This document shows positions 8,592-20,091 of a stretch of DNA of 64,000 nt, piece after piece (positions within the stretch are counted from its first letter, which is position 1; each line of letters begins with the position of its first letter). The position numbers were made by a program, and so were the translations under genes. The notes under the pieces were generated by a model. The model saw only the letters and a program-made list of their open reading frames with translations. It was not told the origin of the DNA and did no database searches. Source of the stretch: Shewanella litoralis (lineage in GTDB: Bacteria > Pseudomonadota > Gammaproteobacteria > Enterobacterales > Shewanellaceae); NCBI RefSeq assembly GCF_009828585.1, contig NZ_WSRZ01000015.1:1-64000 (forward strand). Direction: 5' to 3'.

Positions 8592-10757
8592 TTGAAGCTT
8601 CCCAAGGTTAACCAACAACATCTACTTTTTTCTATTGCGTTAGGCGTAGTGGGTTTGTTAATTAATTATTACCCCATCCAGTTTTTTGCCAATGTGCAAT
8701 TTGTACTGGGCAATACTGTCACCGTAATAGCAGCTGTATTACTCGGGCCTTGGTATGCATTTGTGACCGCAATGCTCGCCTCGACAGGGCTAATGATTAA
8801 CTGGGACAGTCCTCATGTTTATTTATTCTTTGGGCTTGAAGCATTATTTTTAGGTTACGCCAGACGACGTGATATTTATGCTTTGTATGCCGATGCTGCA
8901 TACTGGTTAATTATTGGTGCGCCATTGGTTTACGTGTATGTCACCTTTATCATGGATATTCCGTCATCGCATTTAGGTTTTATTATTGCTAAACAAGGCG
9001 TTAATGGCTTGGTTTATACCAGCATTGCCTCACTGCTTATTTTAGCAATACCAAAACTGTGGTTTTTTAAAGACAAGGTTAAAGATCGTCATCGCCGCTT
9101 ATTAAGTGCGCAACTCACTTACTTTTTCACCCTCATGGTTACCCTCACCTTGTTGTTTTCTGCGTTGATATTTAACTATTATTATTTAGAACGCCAACAA
9201 ACGATGTTAAGAAAAAACATCAATGATGCGGTGTCTCATTTAGCAACCTCAGCTCAAAATTACATTAACAGTCACAAAACGGTTATTGCAAACGCAGCGA
9301 ATCAATTAACGATTGCCGCTGACGATCCATTACGATGGCAACCGATTTTGTCTAATTTACACAGTAGCTATCCCGGTTTTATCAGTATGTTGATTGCCAA
9401 TCCTCAAGCTGAAATCGTTGCGGCCAGCCCTGTATCGCGTTTATTAGCCCAAAGTAAAACACAAAATGTGAGCATTAAAGACCGCGATTACTTTATTGAA
9501 TCGTTTTACAACCACCGCTTATTTGTGTCATCGGTATTTCTTGGGCGAGGCTTTGGTAATGATTCCATTATTGCCATGAGCGCACCGTTTTATACCAATG
9601 AACAGCACACGACTACGGCAGGGATCATTGAAGGCTCTCTTGATTTAAATCATTTTTCACATGTAGACCAAACTAATGAGTATGCCGAGGATGAATCGGT
9701 GGTGATGGTTGATGAACAAAACCAAATTATTTACGCTTCTGAAAAGCTTGGGTTAAATTCGTTATCGCCATTTACCTTTGCCATCAACAAAGGTGTCTAT
9801 CAAACAAGCTTAGAGCTACTCAATATTGAACGTCCTAAATCAATAGTGCCAGAGTATATTTATGCCCACAAAACACTGGATAACGGCTGGACGGTATATA
9901 TCCTAAAAGAATTCTCTCCTTTGCTTAAACTGGCTGAAGAGCAAATGTTCAGTAGTTTCATCATGCTACTAATATCGTTATTGGGTACGTTTTACATTTC
10001 AAAAAAACTCAGTGCATTACTTACCGTGCCTTTAGAGGCGGTCGCTAGCCAATTTAGCCCATCTGGATTAGGTCTGAATAAAGTGCAAAGCATTGACGAA
10101 AATTCGCCCAAAGAAGTATTCAGTTTGTATCAACGTTTAGCCGCCAGTAAACAGCAATTAATCGATCATCAAGTCGAACTTGAAGATACTGTAGCAAGAA
10201 GGACGGAAGAGTTAGAGGCTGCAAACCGCAAGCTCAAAGAGCTTGTTGATCGAGACCCACTAACCGGTTTGTACAACCGCCGGTACGCTGAACGTAAATT
10301 TACTGAATTATTGGATTTTTGTTTACGAAGTGAACAAGCTATTACCGTTGCAGTATTGGATTTAGATCTCTTTAAAAAGATTAATGACAACTATGGCCAT
10401 TTAGCTGGAGATGAGTGTTTACGTATATTTGCCCAATTACTGCAAAAATACTTTAAACGCGATATAGATATTGTTTCTCGATATGGTGGAGAAGAGTTCT
10501 TACTCATTTTACCACTGACTAACGCCCTGCATATACAGCATCACTTAAACAGCTTTAGGGAGGCTTTAGCTGAGTTTGAGATGATATCGCCAGAGGACAA
10601 ACGATCTTTTCATATCACGGTAAGTATAGGCGCCATTACCGCCAATCCCAACTACGCAGATGAGTTAGACAAGTGGATAAAAATTGCAGACGACAATCTC
10701 TATCAAGCAAAACAAGATGGACGCAATAAGACCGTCATCGATATTATCACTCAATAA
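8592..10757 (+). CDS. Membrane-bound diguanylate cyclase (Cache-GGDEF)
   Basis: Makes the second messenger c-di-GMP from two GTP. The 721-residue protein begins with a 5-6 helix membrane region (about 10-165), then a further helix near 175-195. A periplasmic Cache-like sensor with the DRDYFIE motif follows to about 445. A helix near 455-475, a coiled coil (about 510-560) and a GGDEF domain complete it. The active site is GGEEF at about 632-636, and the RDID inhibitory I-site lies five residues before it, so product inhibition is expected. The start is TTG with AAGGA upstream. The signal sensed by the Cache domain is unknown. Confidence 0.93.
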   Translation: MKLPKVNQQHLLFSIALGVVGLLINYYPIQFFANVQFVLGNTVTVIAAVLLGPWYAFVTAMLASTGLMINWDSPHVYLFFGLEALFLGYARRRDIYALYADAAYWLIIGAPLVYVYVTFIMDIPSSHLGFIIAKQGVNGLVYTSIASLLILAIPKLWFFKDKVKDRHRRLLSAQLTYFFTLMVTLTLLFSALIFNYYYLERQQTMLRKNINDAVSHLATSAQNYINSHKTVIANAANQLTIAADDPLRWQPILSNLHSSYPGFISMLIANPQAEIVAASPVSRLLAQSKTQNVSIKDRDYFIESFYNHRLFVSSVFLGRGFGNDSIIAMSAPFYTNEQHTTTAGIIEGSLDLNHFSHVDQTNEYAEDESVVMVDEQNQIIYASEKLGLNSLSPFTFAINKGVYQTSLELLNIERPKSIVPEYIYAHKTLDNGWTVYILKEFSPLLKLAEEQMFSSFIMLLISLLGTFYISKKLSALLTVPLEAVASQFSPSGLGLNKVQSIDENSPKEVFSLYQRLAASKQQLIDHQVELEDTVARRTEELEAANRKLKELVDRDPLTGLYNRRYAERKFTELLDFCLRSEQAITVAVLDLDLFKKINDNYGHLAGDECLRIFAQLLQKYFKRDIDIVSRYGGEEFLLILPLTNALHIQHHLNSFREALAEFEMISPEDKRSFHITVSIGAITANPNYADELDKWIKIADDNLYQAKQDGRNKTVIDIITQ

Positions 10758-10769
10758 GCTGATATAACG

Positions 10770-12227
10770 TTATGGGCGGTGTTGAATAAACCCGTCCATC
10801 CGACTCATCATATACGGGTAAAATGGGTTCCATTTTTGGCGTAACATATCTGCAGCTGTGACACTAAAGATCCCTCTCTCACCCTGGTATATTCCTCGAC
10901 CTATTTGTATTTTGTCTGACTCTTCACTGGCTAATGGGCCATACAAGGTGTCTTCTATGGGGAAGGTTAATGCCACATGAGACAATGAATACACTTCTTT
11001 AGGCCAGGTTAATGTCAGCGCCTGTACATCCGTTGAATTGGTGTTCTTTGCCAGTTCTCGCACTTGTACATGATTATCATGTTGCATATCATTTTCAAGC
11101 AAACTCAAACGATAAGGTAATGGCGTCGTGAGCCAAAAAGGCGCAAACGGTGCTAAAGGGTCATGCATTAATAATTGATTATGGCTGTGTTTGCGATTGA
11201 CATCGAATAGCACTAATTCATGCCCTTTAGATGCTGGCAAGTGTTGATAAAGTTTTTCAACCACAGATAAGGACGACACGGTATCATCGACCACTGACTG
11301 AAACGTTAATATCGGTGCTATGGCCTGGTATTGCTTATCCGTTAACCCAGCCAGTAACGTTTGATTGCGTAAAGTTAAACGGTAGACCACGTCCCCCGCA
11401 TTGACGGCAAAAGATTGATATCGAAAAGGATCATACTCAGCTTGAATACTATTCCAGTACAGCTTATCTTGGCCTAATGCTCGTCCCAACTTAGCTTGCC
11501 AATATGCCCCAGCAGCAATAGGTGCGAGGCCTATCGCGGGAGATAAAAATATCATTCCCGCAAAGTCTGTCGGCTTATTAAGGTTAATATTTTCAAGCTC
11601 ATGGTTTAATGCTAAGGCTGCGCCGGTAGAAAAACCGGCAACATAAATGGGTTTACCTGGCAACTTGGTAGCCAAATGTGCTGCGGCAAGAGATACCGCG
11701 CCCGCTAAATCTGGCCAGGTAATGTCTGTCAGTCCTGAAGGTACGGTGCCATGGCCGGGTAATCTTAATCCCACAATATGCGCTTGGTGTTGATAATGCT
11801 GCGCGATATGCGACATCACATAAGGTGAATCTGACATGCCGTGGATCAGCAAAAGGCCAAATTCAGCCTGAGAGTTTTGCCATTCAAAAGAGCGGTTCCA
11901 GTTTTGTTGCCACAAGGCGGGGTCAGACAAACTGTGACGCTCATAACGATTCAGTGGTGAGGATATCTGTGGTTGGTATTGACGATATATCTTGCGCTCA
12001 ACTTCAGCAAACAGTTTATCTTCTAATTTAAGGTATTGATTAAAATCGGCTAAACCAGATTGTTGATGATATTCTGATGTGAGATGCGTGGTATGCCATA
12101 TTGATAAATTAGGCCGATCGTTTAACAGCCATACAGCGGTAAACAGAATGGCAACACTAATCCCGATTGCAGCATAAAAGCTGGCAAACAGTAGGTGTTT
12201 TGTAGAACCAATCACAATCGCACGCAT
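10770..12227 (-). CDS. Membrane-anchored alpha/beta hydrolase
   Basis: A 485-residue serine hydrolase with one N-terminal transmembrane helix (about 12-35). The hydrolase fold begins at LLLIHGMSDSP (oxyanion HG, about 129). The nucleophile is Ser200 in GFSTG. Candidate Asp314/315 (SVVDD) and His in KHSHN near 347-349 complete the triad. LPGHGTVPSGL resembles monoacylglycerol lipase/lysophospholipase proteins. A long C-terminal part (350-485) is not obviously part of the hydrolase core. Substrate is unknown; a lipid ester is a guess. It converges with the diguanylate cyclase gene. Confidence 0.85.
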   Translation of the reverse strand: MRAIVIGSTKHLLFASFYAAIGISVAILFTAVWLLNDRPNLSIWHTTHLTSEYHQQSGLADFNQYLKLEDKLFAEVERKIYRQYQPQISSPLNRYERHSLSDPALWQQNWNRSFEWQNSQAEFGLLLIHGMSDSPYVMSHIAQHYQHQAHIVGLRLPGHGTVPSGLTDITWPDLAGAVSLAAAHLATKLPGKPIYVAGFSTGAALALNHELENINLNKPTDFAGMIFLSPAIGLAPIAAGAYWQAKLGRALGQDKLYWNSIQAEYDPFRYQSFAVNAGDVVYRLTLRNQTLLAGLTDKQYQAIAPILTFQSVVDDTVSSLSVVEKLYQHLPASKGHELVLFDVNRKHSHNQLLMHDPLAPFAPFWLTTPLPYRLSLLENDMQHDNHVQVRELAKNTNSTDVQALTLTWPKEVYSLSHVALTFPIEDTLYGPLASEESDKIQIGRGIYQGERGIFSVTAADMLRQKWNPFYPYMMSRMDGFIQHRP

Positions 12228-12308
12228 TTTTTGCCTTAATCAATGATTATCGTAAACTCATTTGTTGTTTAATAATGACTTTTTTCAATGCAGTCATAGA
12301 GGAATACC

Positions 12309-12866
12309 ATGCCATCACAGCCAACCATATTAACCTTAGGGCCAAGTCACGCTGAGGTGATTTTCTACCTGCCTACCCCACCGATATTGCCGCCTAACTG
12401 GCATCATAATCACCTTAATGCCATCACGGATATCATTGCATTAAATGGTAATCATTGGCGTAAAATTGTCACTATTATGGCTAAAATTTGTTGCCGACAC
12501 GCCGACCTAAGCGCAAACAAGGGAGGTGCCTGGAAGCCAATCAGACAAGGTCTGCTTCAAGATATATCGCCACAATCATTAGCGCACCGATTAAGCTGCC
12601 AAATACAGATTATTCCAGACCAATTAAGCCATGCGACTGAGCCGTTATTCAACCCAAAGTGCTGGCACATTGTCTGCGGTAAAGAAACCCAACAACGGCT
12701 TGGTTTACACACCATTGAACATACACAAACAGTTGACGTTAATAATAAAATACAGCGCCAGCAAACCTGTTTACTGACGCCGTATTTAGATTATCGACAA
12801 TATGCCAATGCCCTTATTGAAACAACAAGGCAGCTGATTGCCAGCGAAGATTTATCCCTAAACTAA
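12309..12866 (+). CDS. Conserved hypothetical protein (possibly DUF6942)
   Basis: A soluble protein of 185 residues with no signal peptide or membrane helix. I do not recognise a catalytic motif. It opens with [15 protein letters not shown], has a basic central part ([15 protein letters not shown]) and a [15 protein letters not shown] segment. It resembles the DUF6942 proteins of marine gammaproteobacteria, but I am not certain of that. RBS AGGAATACC precedes the ATG. Its stop overlaps that of the convergent nadE by three bases. Confidence 0.7.
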   Translation: MPSQPTILTLGPSHAEVIFYLPTPPILPPNWHHNHLNAITDIIALNGNHWRKIVTIMAKICCRHADLSANKGGAWKPIRQGLLQDISPQSLAHRLSCQIQIIPDQLSHATEPLFNPKCWHIVCGKETQQRLGLHTIEHTQTVDVNNKIQRQQTCLLTPYLDYRQYANALIETTRQLIASEDLSLN

Positions 12867-13693
12867 TCGTAAATGGTTGGGATAGGCTGACGCTTATGTT
12901 GAGTGCGCTTGTAAATTCCAACCAATTTATCTTCTACTGACTTAGGCACATCTTTGCCTTCCAAAAAGTCATCAATTTGATCGTAGGTTAATCCCAGTGC
13001 CACTTCATCTTCTAACTGTGGTTTATTGTCTTCTAAATCTGCTGTGGGTGCTTTGTTAACTAATAACGCTGGAGCACCTAAAAATGCTGCAAGCTTGCGC
13101 ACTTGACGTTTATTTAATCCAAATAATGGCGCTAAATCACAAGCACCGTCACCAAATTTAGTATAAAAACCGGTAATATTTTCAGCGCTGTGATCGGTAC
13201 CTACCACTAATCCCCCCACCAAACCGGCAATATTATACTGCGCAATCATCCGCATTCGGGCTTTAACATTACCTTTGACGAAATCGACTTTGTTTTCTTC
13301 TGGTAATGTCATACCAGCCTCAACTAAACCCGCTAGAGTGGCATGATGAACGCCCAAGACTCCGTCAGCAATGTTCACCGTGACCTGCTTTGAAGGCTGA
13401 ATAAACTGACAGGCTAACTGTGCTTCATCTTCATCTTTTTGCACTTGATATGGCAGACGAACAGCAATAAATTGATAAGTTGTGTCACTCTGTTCTGTAT
13501 TTAAGCTGTCTACGGCTAACTGGCACAAACGACCAGCAAGAGAAGAGTCCACACCACCACTAATGCCAAGCACTACGCTATGGCAGTGCGATTCTTTAAG
13601 CTTTGCTTTAATAAATGCAACTCGGCGCTGAACTTCAAACTCAGGCTCAATAGCCTTAAGTACATGCATCTCTCTTAAGATTTGTCCTTTCAC
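12863..13693 (-). CDS. nadE: NH3-dependent NAD+ synthetase
   Basis: Last step of NAD synthesis: amidation of nicotinic acid adenine dinucleotide with ammonia and ATP. The N-type pyrophosphatase P-loop SGGVDSS is at residues 45-51. [26 protein letters not shown] and [14 protein letters not shown] are typical of bacterial NadE. The 276-residue length matches the single-domain ammonia-dependent form with no glutaminase domain. The start is GTG. It converges with the unknown gene at its 3' end and follows the gsk terminator. Confidence 0.95.
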   Translation of the reverse strand: MKGQILREMHVLKAIEPEFEVQRRVAFIKAKLKESHCHSVVLGISGGVDSSLAGRLCQLAVDSLNTEQSDTTYQFIAVRLPYQVQKDEDEAQLACQFIQPSKQVTVNIADGVLGVHHATLAGLVEAGMTLPEENKVDFVKGNVKARMRMIAQYNIAGLVGGLVVGTDHSAENITGFYTKFGDGACDLAPLFGLNKRQVRKLAAFLGAPALLVNKAPTADLEDNKPQLEDEVALGLTYDQIDDFLEGKDVPKSVEDKLVGIYKRTQHKRQPIPTIYD

Positions 13694-13800
13694 GTGACGC
13701 TCCTGATTACTTACTTTGATAGTTGATGCTAATTGCTGTTAATAAATGGATAAGTTTTGATTGTACCTGAGCTGAGACTATTCTATTAAATTCCAGGCAA

Positions 13801-13837
13801 AAAAAAACGATAATGATGATGCATTATCGTTTTTTTT
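13801..13837 (-). terminator. Terminator between gsk and nadE
   Basis: Stem CGATAATG/CATTATCG (13808-13815 with 13822-13829) flanked by seven A and eight T residues, so it can end transcription in either direction. It lies 14 bp past the gsk stop codon. Confidence 0.92.
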
Positions 13838-13850
13838 AACTAAAGCGAAA

Positions 13851-15155
13851 TTATCGCTCCCAATATGACTCTTCTAAACTGTCTTCACGCTCAGGTAAGC
13901 CACGCGATAAACGCGGGCTATGTTGCGCTAACACTTCATATGCAACACGGTTAGCATACTTGCACACTTGCGAAAACGATGAGTAGCATAAGCCATCGCG
14001 TTTATGCTTGCTTGACCCTGGTACGTTGGTTTTATGGAAGGTATTGGCAGACAAATCGTGCAGCAAAGCCGATAACGCACCATCACCCGCGCCATTAGTA
14101 TTACGAATAAGTTCTGGACCGCCCATGTACGGAGAAATGTGCGCGTACACCTTAATGGGCGTTTCACAATCTTCTTTGAGCATGGGCCGTGAAAACTCAT
14201 AGCGGTTAAACTCAGGGATTGCGCCCGGTAACAGTAAATGACTGGTTTCACGTTTGGCGCTGTCTTCTGCATAACCTGCGGTATATAAACCAATCGGCCC
14301 TGCGGTAGTTAATACCATATCACACCATTCAAGCGCTGCTTCACTGGCCAATAACGGGTCTTTAAAGCCCGTTAGCGCCTCGCCTTCATCTTCGTTCATG
14401 GCCAAAATAGTCACATGATTGCGAATAAAGTCTTGCCACCATTTGGGATCTTCTTGAATTAAAAAGCGTGTTCCTAAGGTTAGTACCACAGGCACTTCGG
14501 CTTCTTTAGCGTATTCAATGGCAGTCATCGCGGCATCGGTAATGCCATCACCATCACTGGCTCGCATCAAATAAGCGGTTAACACTAATGCCGAGCTGCC
14601 TTGGATAACGTCTTTGTTGATAAACTCTGGGGTTAACTTGTCCATTGAGCCCTTGCTGATAGCAAACGTGCGTTCACCACAATCAGAAATCAAGGTAAAA
14701 CAACGGCCAATAGGACCATCAACAGGCTGTAAATAGTTTAAATCCACTTTCGATGAGGTGTTACATAAGTAACGATATGCGTAGCTGCCAACCATAACCT
14801 TTTGGCTCATAACGCCAAATAATACCGAACGATCGTCCGCTAAAATAGAATAATTGTGGACCGTATTTCCGATGGTACCACCAGCAAACTCGTCGCTGAT
14901 CATTTCATTCGATTTAAGCTCATGATATAAATTATGCGCTTGCTCATCGTTAATCAAGGTTGAGTTACCTTTAGGTAAACCATAACGCTCAAGTAATTCG
15001 TCTTCGACTTTGGCTTCAATATCGACAAGCGTCTGATCAATACCACAAATATAAGTCGAAAATGGCTGCGGCTGCTGCGTAAGTTGAGCCAATAAAGGAT
15101 CACGACTGTTTACAGGAAAATAGTGCTTTGACTTACGTTGACCGGGAAACTTCAT
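13851..15155 (-). CDS. gsk: Inosine/guanosine kinase
   Basis: PfkB-family nucleoside kinase that salvages inosine and guanosine to IMP and GMP. The 434-residue length and the N-terminal MKFPGQRKSKHYFPV match gammaproteobacterial Gsk. The PfkB signature with the catalytic Asp is NTNGAGDGALSAL near residue 355. GGTIGNTVHNYSIL is the N-terminal substrate-binding part. It lies downstream of adk, so adenylate and guanylate salvage genes are close together, as in E. coli. Confidence 0.95.
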   Translation of the reverse strand: MKFPGQRKSKHYFPVNSRDPLLAQLTQQPQPFSTYICGIDQTLVDIEAKVEDELLERYGLPKGNSTLINDEQAHNLYHELKSNEMISDEFAGGTIGNTVHNYSILADDRSVLFGVMSQKVMVGSYAYRYLCNTSSKVDLNYLQPVDGPIGRCFTLISDCGERTFAISKGSMDKLTPEFINKDVIQGSSALVLTAYLMRASDGDGITDAAMTAIEYAKEAEVPVVLTLGTRFLIQEDPKWWQDFIRNHVTILAMNEDEGEALTGFKDPLLASEAALEWCDMVLTTAGPIGLYTAGYAEDSAKRETSHLLLPGAIPEFNRYEFSRPMLKEDCETPIKVYAHISPYMGGPELIRNTNGAGDGALSALLHDLSANTFHKTNVPGSSKHKRDGLCYSSFSQVCKYANRVAYEVLAQHSPRLSRGLPEREDSLEESYWER

Positions 15156-15380
15156 AATGGGCTCTCATAGCTTAGCGTCCGTGCCAGTGTGATGTTAATT
15201 GCCTGTGACGACCTTCAACGTTGAAAAGTCGCCCTCTGCGAAAATGGCGGCAGATTTTATCATAGATAAACGACAATTTTATATTACTTTTAACTTAAAT
15301 CGCAGTAATTGTTGGGCTTGTTTCTCACAGTTTGAACTGACACAGTACCGGAAGACATTAACGGGACAATTTTCAGGCAT

Positions 15381-15406
15381 AAAAAAACCTGCATCAGCAG
15401 GTTTTT
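15381..15406 (-). terminator. Terminator after adk
   Basis: Stem AAACCTGC/GCAGGTTT (15385-15392 with 15397-15404) with loop ATCA; on the minus strand it is followed by a run of seven T. Confidence 0.9.
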
Positions 15407-15425
15407 ATGACACATTCACGTATCG

Positions 15426-16085
<660 letters not shown>

Positions 16086-16206
16086 TTAAGTTTATGTTCT
16101 TTTTAGGGCGGCGATTTTCGCACATATACCGCACTTTTAATAGCGCTTTTGTTATGACATTAGACCTAAATCTAATAAGGTTTGTAACAAAAACGCTAAG
16201 GCATGT

Positions 16207-17070
16207 TTAATACAGTAAGGTATACAATTTACGGCGATATTGATTGGCTAACGCATTGCCCTGTCCTATCGCGGTGAGTATCTCCATAAAGGCTTGTTTA
16301 ACTTTACCGTCTAATGCGCCTAAGTCTTTTTGCAAAATAGCAAACAATAACTCCAGAGCTTCTTCATTTCGATGCGCCAGATTTAATGCTTTTGCTAATA
16401 AAACAACCGCGTCTACATTATCAGGTTGCTCTGCAACACTTTGTTGTAACTGACGGATCTCGGGTGTATCAGCCGCATCTTCAGCTAAGGCTAATTTGGC
16501 CATTAGATTCTGATAGTAACTGTCTTGATCCGCTAAACCAATCTGAGCTAATAATGCTTTAGCATCGGCTAACAACCCTTGCTGTAGAGCAACGTCTGCC
16601 ATGACTAAGCCAACTTCAGCGGCTTGCTGCGCACTGGTGTATACCGTTTTCAGCTGGGTCGCGAGTTGCGTCAACTCTTCAGCGGTTAATTCACCTTCGG
16701 CTAACAGTTGCTTAATCGCAGCAAACTCTTGAACCCATAATGGTGGCAAATGCTTGTCGAGTAGGCTCTCTACTTGTTCTTTCGTTTGCACACCAGCAAA
16801 GCCATCAATCGGGCGGCCTTTGTCGAGCACTAATGTGGTGGGTAAATTTTGAATTTGGAAATAATTAGCAATTTCGATTTCTGCTTCACAATCGACTTTT
16901 GCCAAAATAAATCGACCCGCCTGAGTTTGTGCTATCTGCTCTAACGTTTGCAGCATCTGTACACTTTCAGGCTGCTGTTGCGCCCAAAAAGCCAATACCA
17001 CCATTTTTTCCATGGAGGTATCGACAACTTGCTGAATGTTTTCTTTGGTTAAATTAATCAGGTAGTCCAT
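16207..17070 (-). CDS. cnoX: Thioredoxin-like co-chaperone CnoX/YbbN
   Basis: A 287-residue protein with an N-terminal thioredoxin fold (1-110) and C-terminal TPR-like helices. In E. coli CnoX (YbbN) is a holdase that works with GroEL. The usual CxxC is gone: the site reads FWAQQQPES, with no cysteine at either position, so it cannot be a disulfide reductase. The cis-proline loop NLPTTLVL is kept. I start at the ATG at 17070, preceded by a G-rich stretch; an upstream TTG at 17097 lies inside the htpG terminator and is unlikely. Its position just after htpG, another chaperone gene, fits the role. Confidence 0.9.
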   Translation of the reverse strand: MDYLINLTKENIQQVVDTSMEKMVVLAFWAQQQPESVQMLQTLEQIAQTQAGRFILAKVDCEAEIEIANYFQIQNLPTTLVLDKGRPIDGFAGVQTKEQVESLLDKHLPPLWVQEFAAIKQLLAEGELTAEELTQLATQLKTVYTSAQQAAEVGLVMADVALQQGLLADAKALLAQIGLADQDSYYQNLMAKLALAEDAADTPEIRQLQQSVAEQPDNVDAVVLLAKALNLAHRNEEALELLFAILQKDLGALDGKVKQAFMEILTAIGQGNALANQYRRKLYTLLY

Positions 17071-17096
17071 ATTGCCCCCGGTATCATCCAAAAACA

Positions 17097-17121
17097 AAAG
17101 CGGACTGAGTGTCCGCTTTTA
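17097..17121 (-). terminator. Terminator after htpG
   Basis: Stem AAAAGCGGAC/GTCCGCTTTT around a short loop, followed on the minus strand by TTTTG TTTTTGG. It lies between htpG and the cnoX start. Confidence 0.9.
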
Positions 17122-17135
17122 CTGTTTAGGTTAGC

Positions 17136-19049
17136 TTATTTAAAACTGGCCATTAGCATCTGGTTTGTGAGCTTAATAAACGCAGACGGGTCTGACAAAC
17201 TGCCCTTCTCTGACAGTAACGCTTGTTGTAATAACAAGTTAGACCAATCAGCAAATAACTGCTCGTCAGCTTCGTTGTTTAAGCGCTCAACCAATGGGTG
17301 GCTTGGGTTGATTTCAAATGTCGGTTTTGACTCTGGCACAGGTTGCCCTGCAGCTTGCATCAATTTAATCATTTGCGTCGACATTTCTCCATCGCCCGTC
17401 ACTACACACGCTGGAGTGTCAGTTAAACGCGAGGTAACTTTTACATCAGACACTTTGTCGGCTAATGCCGCTTTAATGCGTTCAACTAGGCCTTTAGCTT
17501 CTTCTGCCACTTTATCTTGGGCTTCTTTATCCGCTTCATCTTCTAGTGAACCTAATTCAAGGTCGCCTTTGGTCACCGAGTGCAGTTTTTTACCTTTAAA
17601 CTCGGTTAAGTGATTAATTAACCACTCATCAATACGCTCAGACATCAATAATACTTCAATGCCTTTTTTGCGTAACAGCTCTAGGTGCGGGCTATTTACT
17701 GCGGCGTCATGGCTGTCGGCAACAATAAAGTAGATCTTATCCTGACCTTCTTTCATGCGCTCAATGTAAGCGTCTAACGACACGGTAGTTGCCGCTGAAT
17801 TGTCGTGAGTAGAAGCAAAGCGCAATAAACCCGCAATACGTTCTTTGTTAGCAAAATCTTCTGCTGGGCCTTCTTTTAATACCTGGCCAAATTCAGCCCA
17901 AAATGATTGGTATTTCTCGGCATCATTTTCAGCCAGCTTTTCAAGCATACCCAGCACACGTTTGGTTAACGCCTGGCGTAAGTTTTTGGTCACCTGGTTG
18001 TCTTGCAAGATTTCACGCGATACGTTTAGCGGTAAGTCTTTTGAGTCAATTAAGCCTTTTACGAAACGTAAATAAGTAGGCATGAACTGCTCAGCATCGT
18101 CCATCACAAATACACGTTGTACAAACAGTTTAAGGCCGTGTTTGTGGTCACGGTTAAACATGTCCCACGGTGCTTTAGCAGGAATATAAACTAAGCTGGT
18201 GTATTCTTGCTTACCTTCAACACGGTTGTGAGACCATTTAAGGGCATCGGCATAATCGTGTGAAATATGCTTATAAAATTCTTGATATTCTTCGTCAGTA
18301 ATATCAGCTTTATTGCGTGTCCAAAGCGCGGTGGCTTTGTTCATTGGTTTCCAAGCCCCTTCAGTGGCAGCAATCTTTTCGCCGTCTTCACCTTCTGACT
18401 CTGGTTGGCCTGCCTCAAACATTTCTACCGGAATAGAAATATGGTCTGAATATTTAGAAATAATTGAGCGTAAACGGTATTCATCTGCAAACTCAGTTTC
18501 TTCGTCACGAAGGTGCAGAGTGATTTCAGTACCGCGAGTGTTTTTAGTGATGGTTTCTACGTTAAATGAACCTTCACCTTCTGATTCCCACAATACCGCT
18601 TCGTTTACCGCATGGCCGGCAGCACGAGTACGCACGACAACTTTTTTGGCCACGATAAATGCAGAGTAAAAACCAACACCAAATTGACCAATTAGTTGTG
18701 AGTCTTTTGATGCTTCACCAGATAAATTATTGAAAAAATCTTTTGTGCCTGATTTGGCAATGGTACCTAAATGCTCGATAACGCCGTCACGGGTCATACC
18801 GATACCATTATCAGAAATAGTAACCGTGCCTTTTTCTTTATCTGCACTCACTCGTACGCGTAATTCACCGTCACCTTCGTATAGTGCATCGTCGGTTAAT
18901 GCAAGGTAGCGTAATTTGTCAGCAGCATCGGCGGCATTTGAGACTAATTCACGTAAGAAAATCTCTTTATTGGAATACAAAGAGTGGATCATCAAATGCA
19001 ATAGTTGTTTTACTTCGGTTTGAAAGCCATGAGTTTCTTGTTGAGACAT
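17136..19049 (-). CDS. htpG: Molecular chaperone HtpG (Hsp90)
   Basis: Bacterial Hsp90 of 637 residues, matching the family length. The N-terminal GHKL ATPase has [30 protein letters not shown] and GTEITLHL motifs. The middle domain with the catalytic-loop region SREILQDN follows, then the dimerisation domain. It acts in the cytosol on client proteins with DnaK. A near-perfect sigma-32 promoter lies about 80 bp upstream, so heat-shock control is expected. Confidence 0.98.
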   Translation of the reverse strand: MSQQETHGFQTEVKQLLHLMIHSLYSNKEIFLRELVSNAADAADKLRYLALTDDALYEGDGELRVRVSADKEKGTVTISDNGIGMTRDGVIEHLGTIAKSGTKDFFNNLSGEASKDSQLIGQFGVGFYSAFIVAKKVVVRTRAAGHAVNEAVLWESEGEGSFNVETITKNTRGTEITLHLRDEETEFADEYRLRSIISKYSDHISIPVEMFEAGQPESEGEDGEKIAATEGAWKPMNKATALWTRNKADITDEEYQEFYKHISHDYADALKWSHNRVEGKQEYTSLVYIPAKAPWDMFNRDHKHGLKLFVQRVFVMDDAEQFMPTYLRFVKGLIDSKDLPLNVSREILQDNQVTKNLRQALTKRVLGMLEKLAENDAEKYQSFWAEFGQVLKEGPAEDFANKERIAGLLRFASTHDNSAATTVSLDAYIERMKEGQDKIYFIVADSHDAAVNSPHLELLRKKGIEVLLMSERIDEWLINHLTEFKGKKLHSVTKGDLELGSLEDEADKEAQDKVAEEAKGLVERIKAALADKVSDVKVTSRLTDTPACVVTGDGEMSTQMIKLMQAAGQPVPESKPTFEINPSHPLVERLNNEADEQLFADWSNLLLQQALLSEKGSLSDPSAFIKLTNQMLMASFK

Positions 19050-19126
19050 GAATAATTTCCCTTGGTGTTACGTTAATACAAAACGAGTTGAACTATCCAC
19101 TCGTGTAAAAATCTTCGTTAACCAAG

Positions 19127-19154
19127 AAATGGGGGGCTTTAAACTGTTTTCAAG
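19127..19154 (-). promoter_or_regulatory. Sigma-32 heat-shock promoter of htpG
   Basis: On the minus strand CTTGAAA (19148-19154) is followed after 13 bases by CCCCATTT (19127-19134). Both match the sigma-32 consensus CTTGAAA-N11-16-CCCCATNT almost perfectly, and the element faces htpG 80 bp away. Confidence 0.9.
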
Positions 19155-19274
19155 GGCTGTTGGATTTTATTGCTCAATATTTCCGCAACAATCCGTGTTT
19201 ATCGACTCTAAAAGTATTTTGTGAATAAAAATTGATGACAGTATGCTCGCAAGAGAGACAATATTGACGGGAAA

Positions 19275-19301
19275 TGCCTGCCAATCTGTGATTGGCAGGC
19301 A
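19275..19301 (-). terminator. Hairpin after recR
   Basis: Perfect 12-bp stem (TGCCTGCCAATC with GATTGGCAGGCA) with a 3-base loop, 40 bp past the recR stop. The tail on the minus strand has only three T, so it is a strong hairpin but a doubtful intrinsic terminator. Confidence 0.6.
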
Positions 19302-19340
19302 AACAAAAGTTTTATGAACCGTTAACACAGATATGAGCGA

Positions 19341-19940
19341 TTAAAGCGGAATACGGCCATTAAATGACAAGGCTAGCGTGGTGCTGTCGACATACTCAAG
19401 TTCGCCGCCTACGGGGACACCGTGTGCGATACGGCTAATAATCACTTTGTGACGTCTGGCCATATCAGCAATAAAGTGGGCTGTCGCATCCCCTTCTACA
19501 GTGGGATTGGTGGCTAAAATAAGTTCGCTGACATCATCTGACGCTAAATGACGCTCTAACAGTGCCAGACCTAGCTCTTCTGGGCCGACACCATCAAGTG
19601 GCGATAAATGCCCAAGTAATACAAAGTAACGTCCTGTAAAGTGACCACCGGCTTCAATGGCGAGCACATCTGCAGGTGTTTCAACCACGCAAATGATACC
19701 GGCATTAACACGGCGGTGACTTGCACAAATAGGACACAATTCTTGCTCAGTAAAGGTGCGGCAACTTTGACAATGCCCTACTTCAGACATGGCTTTTTGT
19801 AATGACTCGGCTAATTTTAAACCCACTTTACGTTCACGTTCTAACAACTGAAATGCCATACGCTGCGCAGATTTAGGGCCTACGCCAGGTAAACCACGTA
19901 AAGATTGAATTAACTCATCGAGCAAGGGACTAAACTTCAT
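19341..19940 (-). CDS. recR: Recombination protein RecR
   Basis: Part of the RecFOR complex that loads RecA at gapped DNA. The helix-hairpin-helix ([17 protein letters not shown]) is at the N terminus. A four-cysteine zinc finger follows (CQSC and CPIC, about 57-72), then the Toprim domain ([14 protein letters not shown], about 80-180). Length 199 is standard. In most gammaproteobacteria recR directly follows ybaB; here about 1.5 kb with three other genes separates them. Confidence 0.97.
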   Translation of the reverse strand: MKFSPLLDELIQSLRGLPGVGPKSAQRMAFQLLERERKVGLKLAESLQKAMSEVGHCQSCRTFTEQELCPICASHRRVNAGIICVVETPADVLAIEAGGHFTGRYFVLLGHLSPLDGVGPEELGLALLERHLASDDVSELILATNPTVEGDATAHFIADMARRHKVIISRIAHGVPVGGELEYVDSTTLALSFNGRIPL

Positions 19941-20091
19941 AAAATTGCGAATACCTTAATGACTGATCTAATTGTAATACCATCGACACTGCCCAAAACA
20001 CATTCACTGGACGACAATGCTGTGCGATTATTGTCTGAGCTGAGCGTGAATGCAAAGGTTAATCCTTTAAGAAGCATATTTGATCATCGAG

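Noticed and set aside
13801-13837. Hairpin considered as a small RNA or CRISPR-like repeat
   Set aside because: It is a single, ordinary bidirectional terminator next to gsk.
17071-17097. TTG start giving a longer CnoX
   Set aside because: The TTG is inside the htpG terminator; the ATG at 17070 is the normal start.
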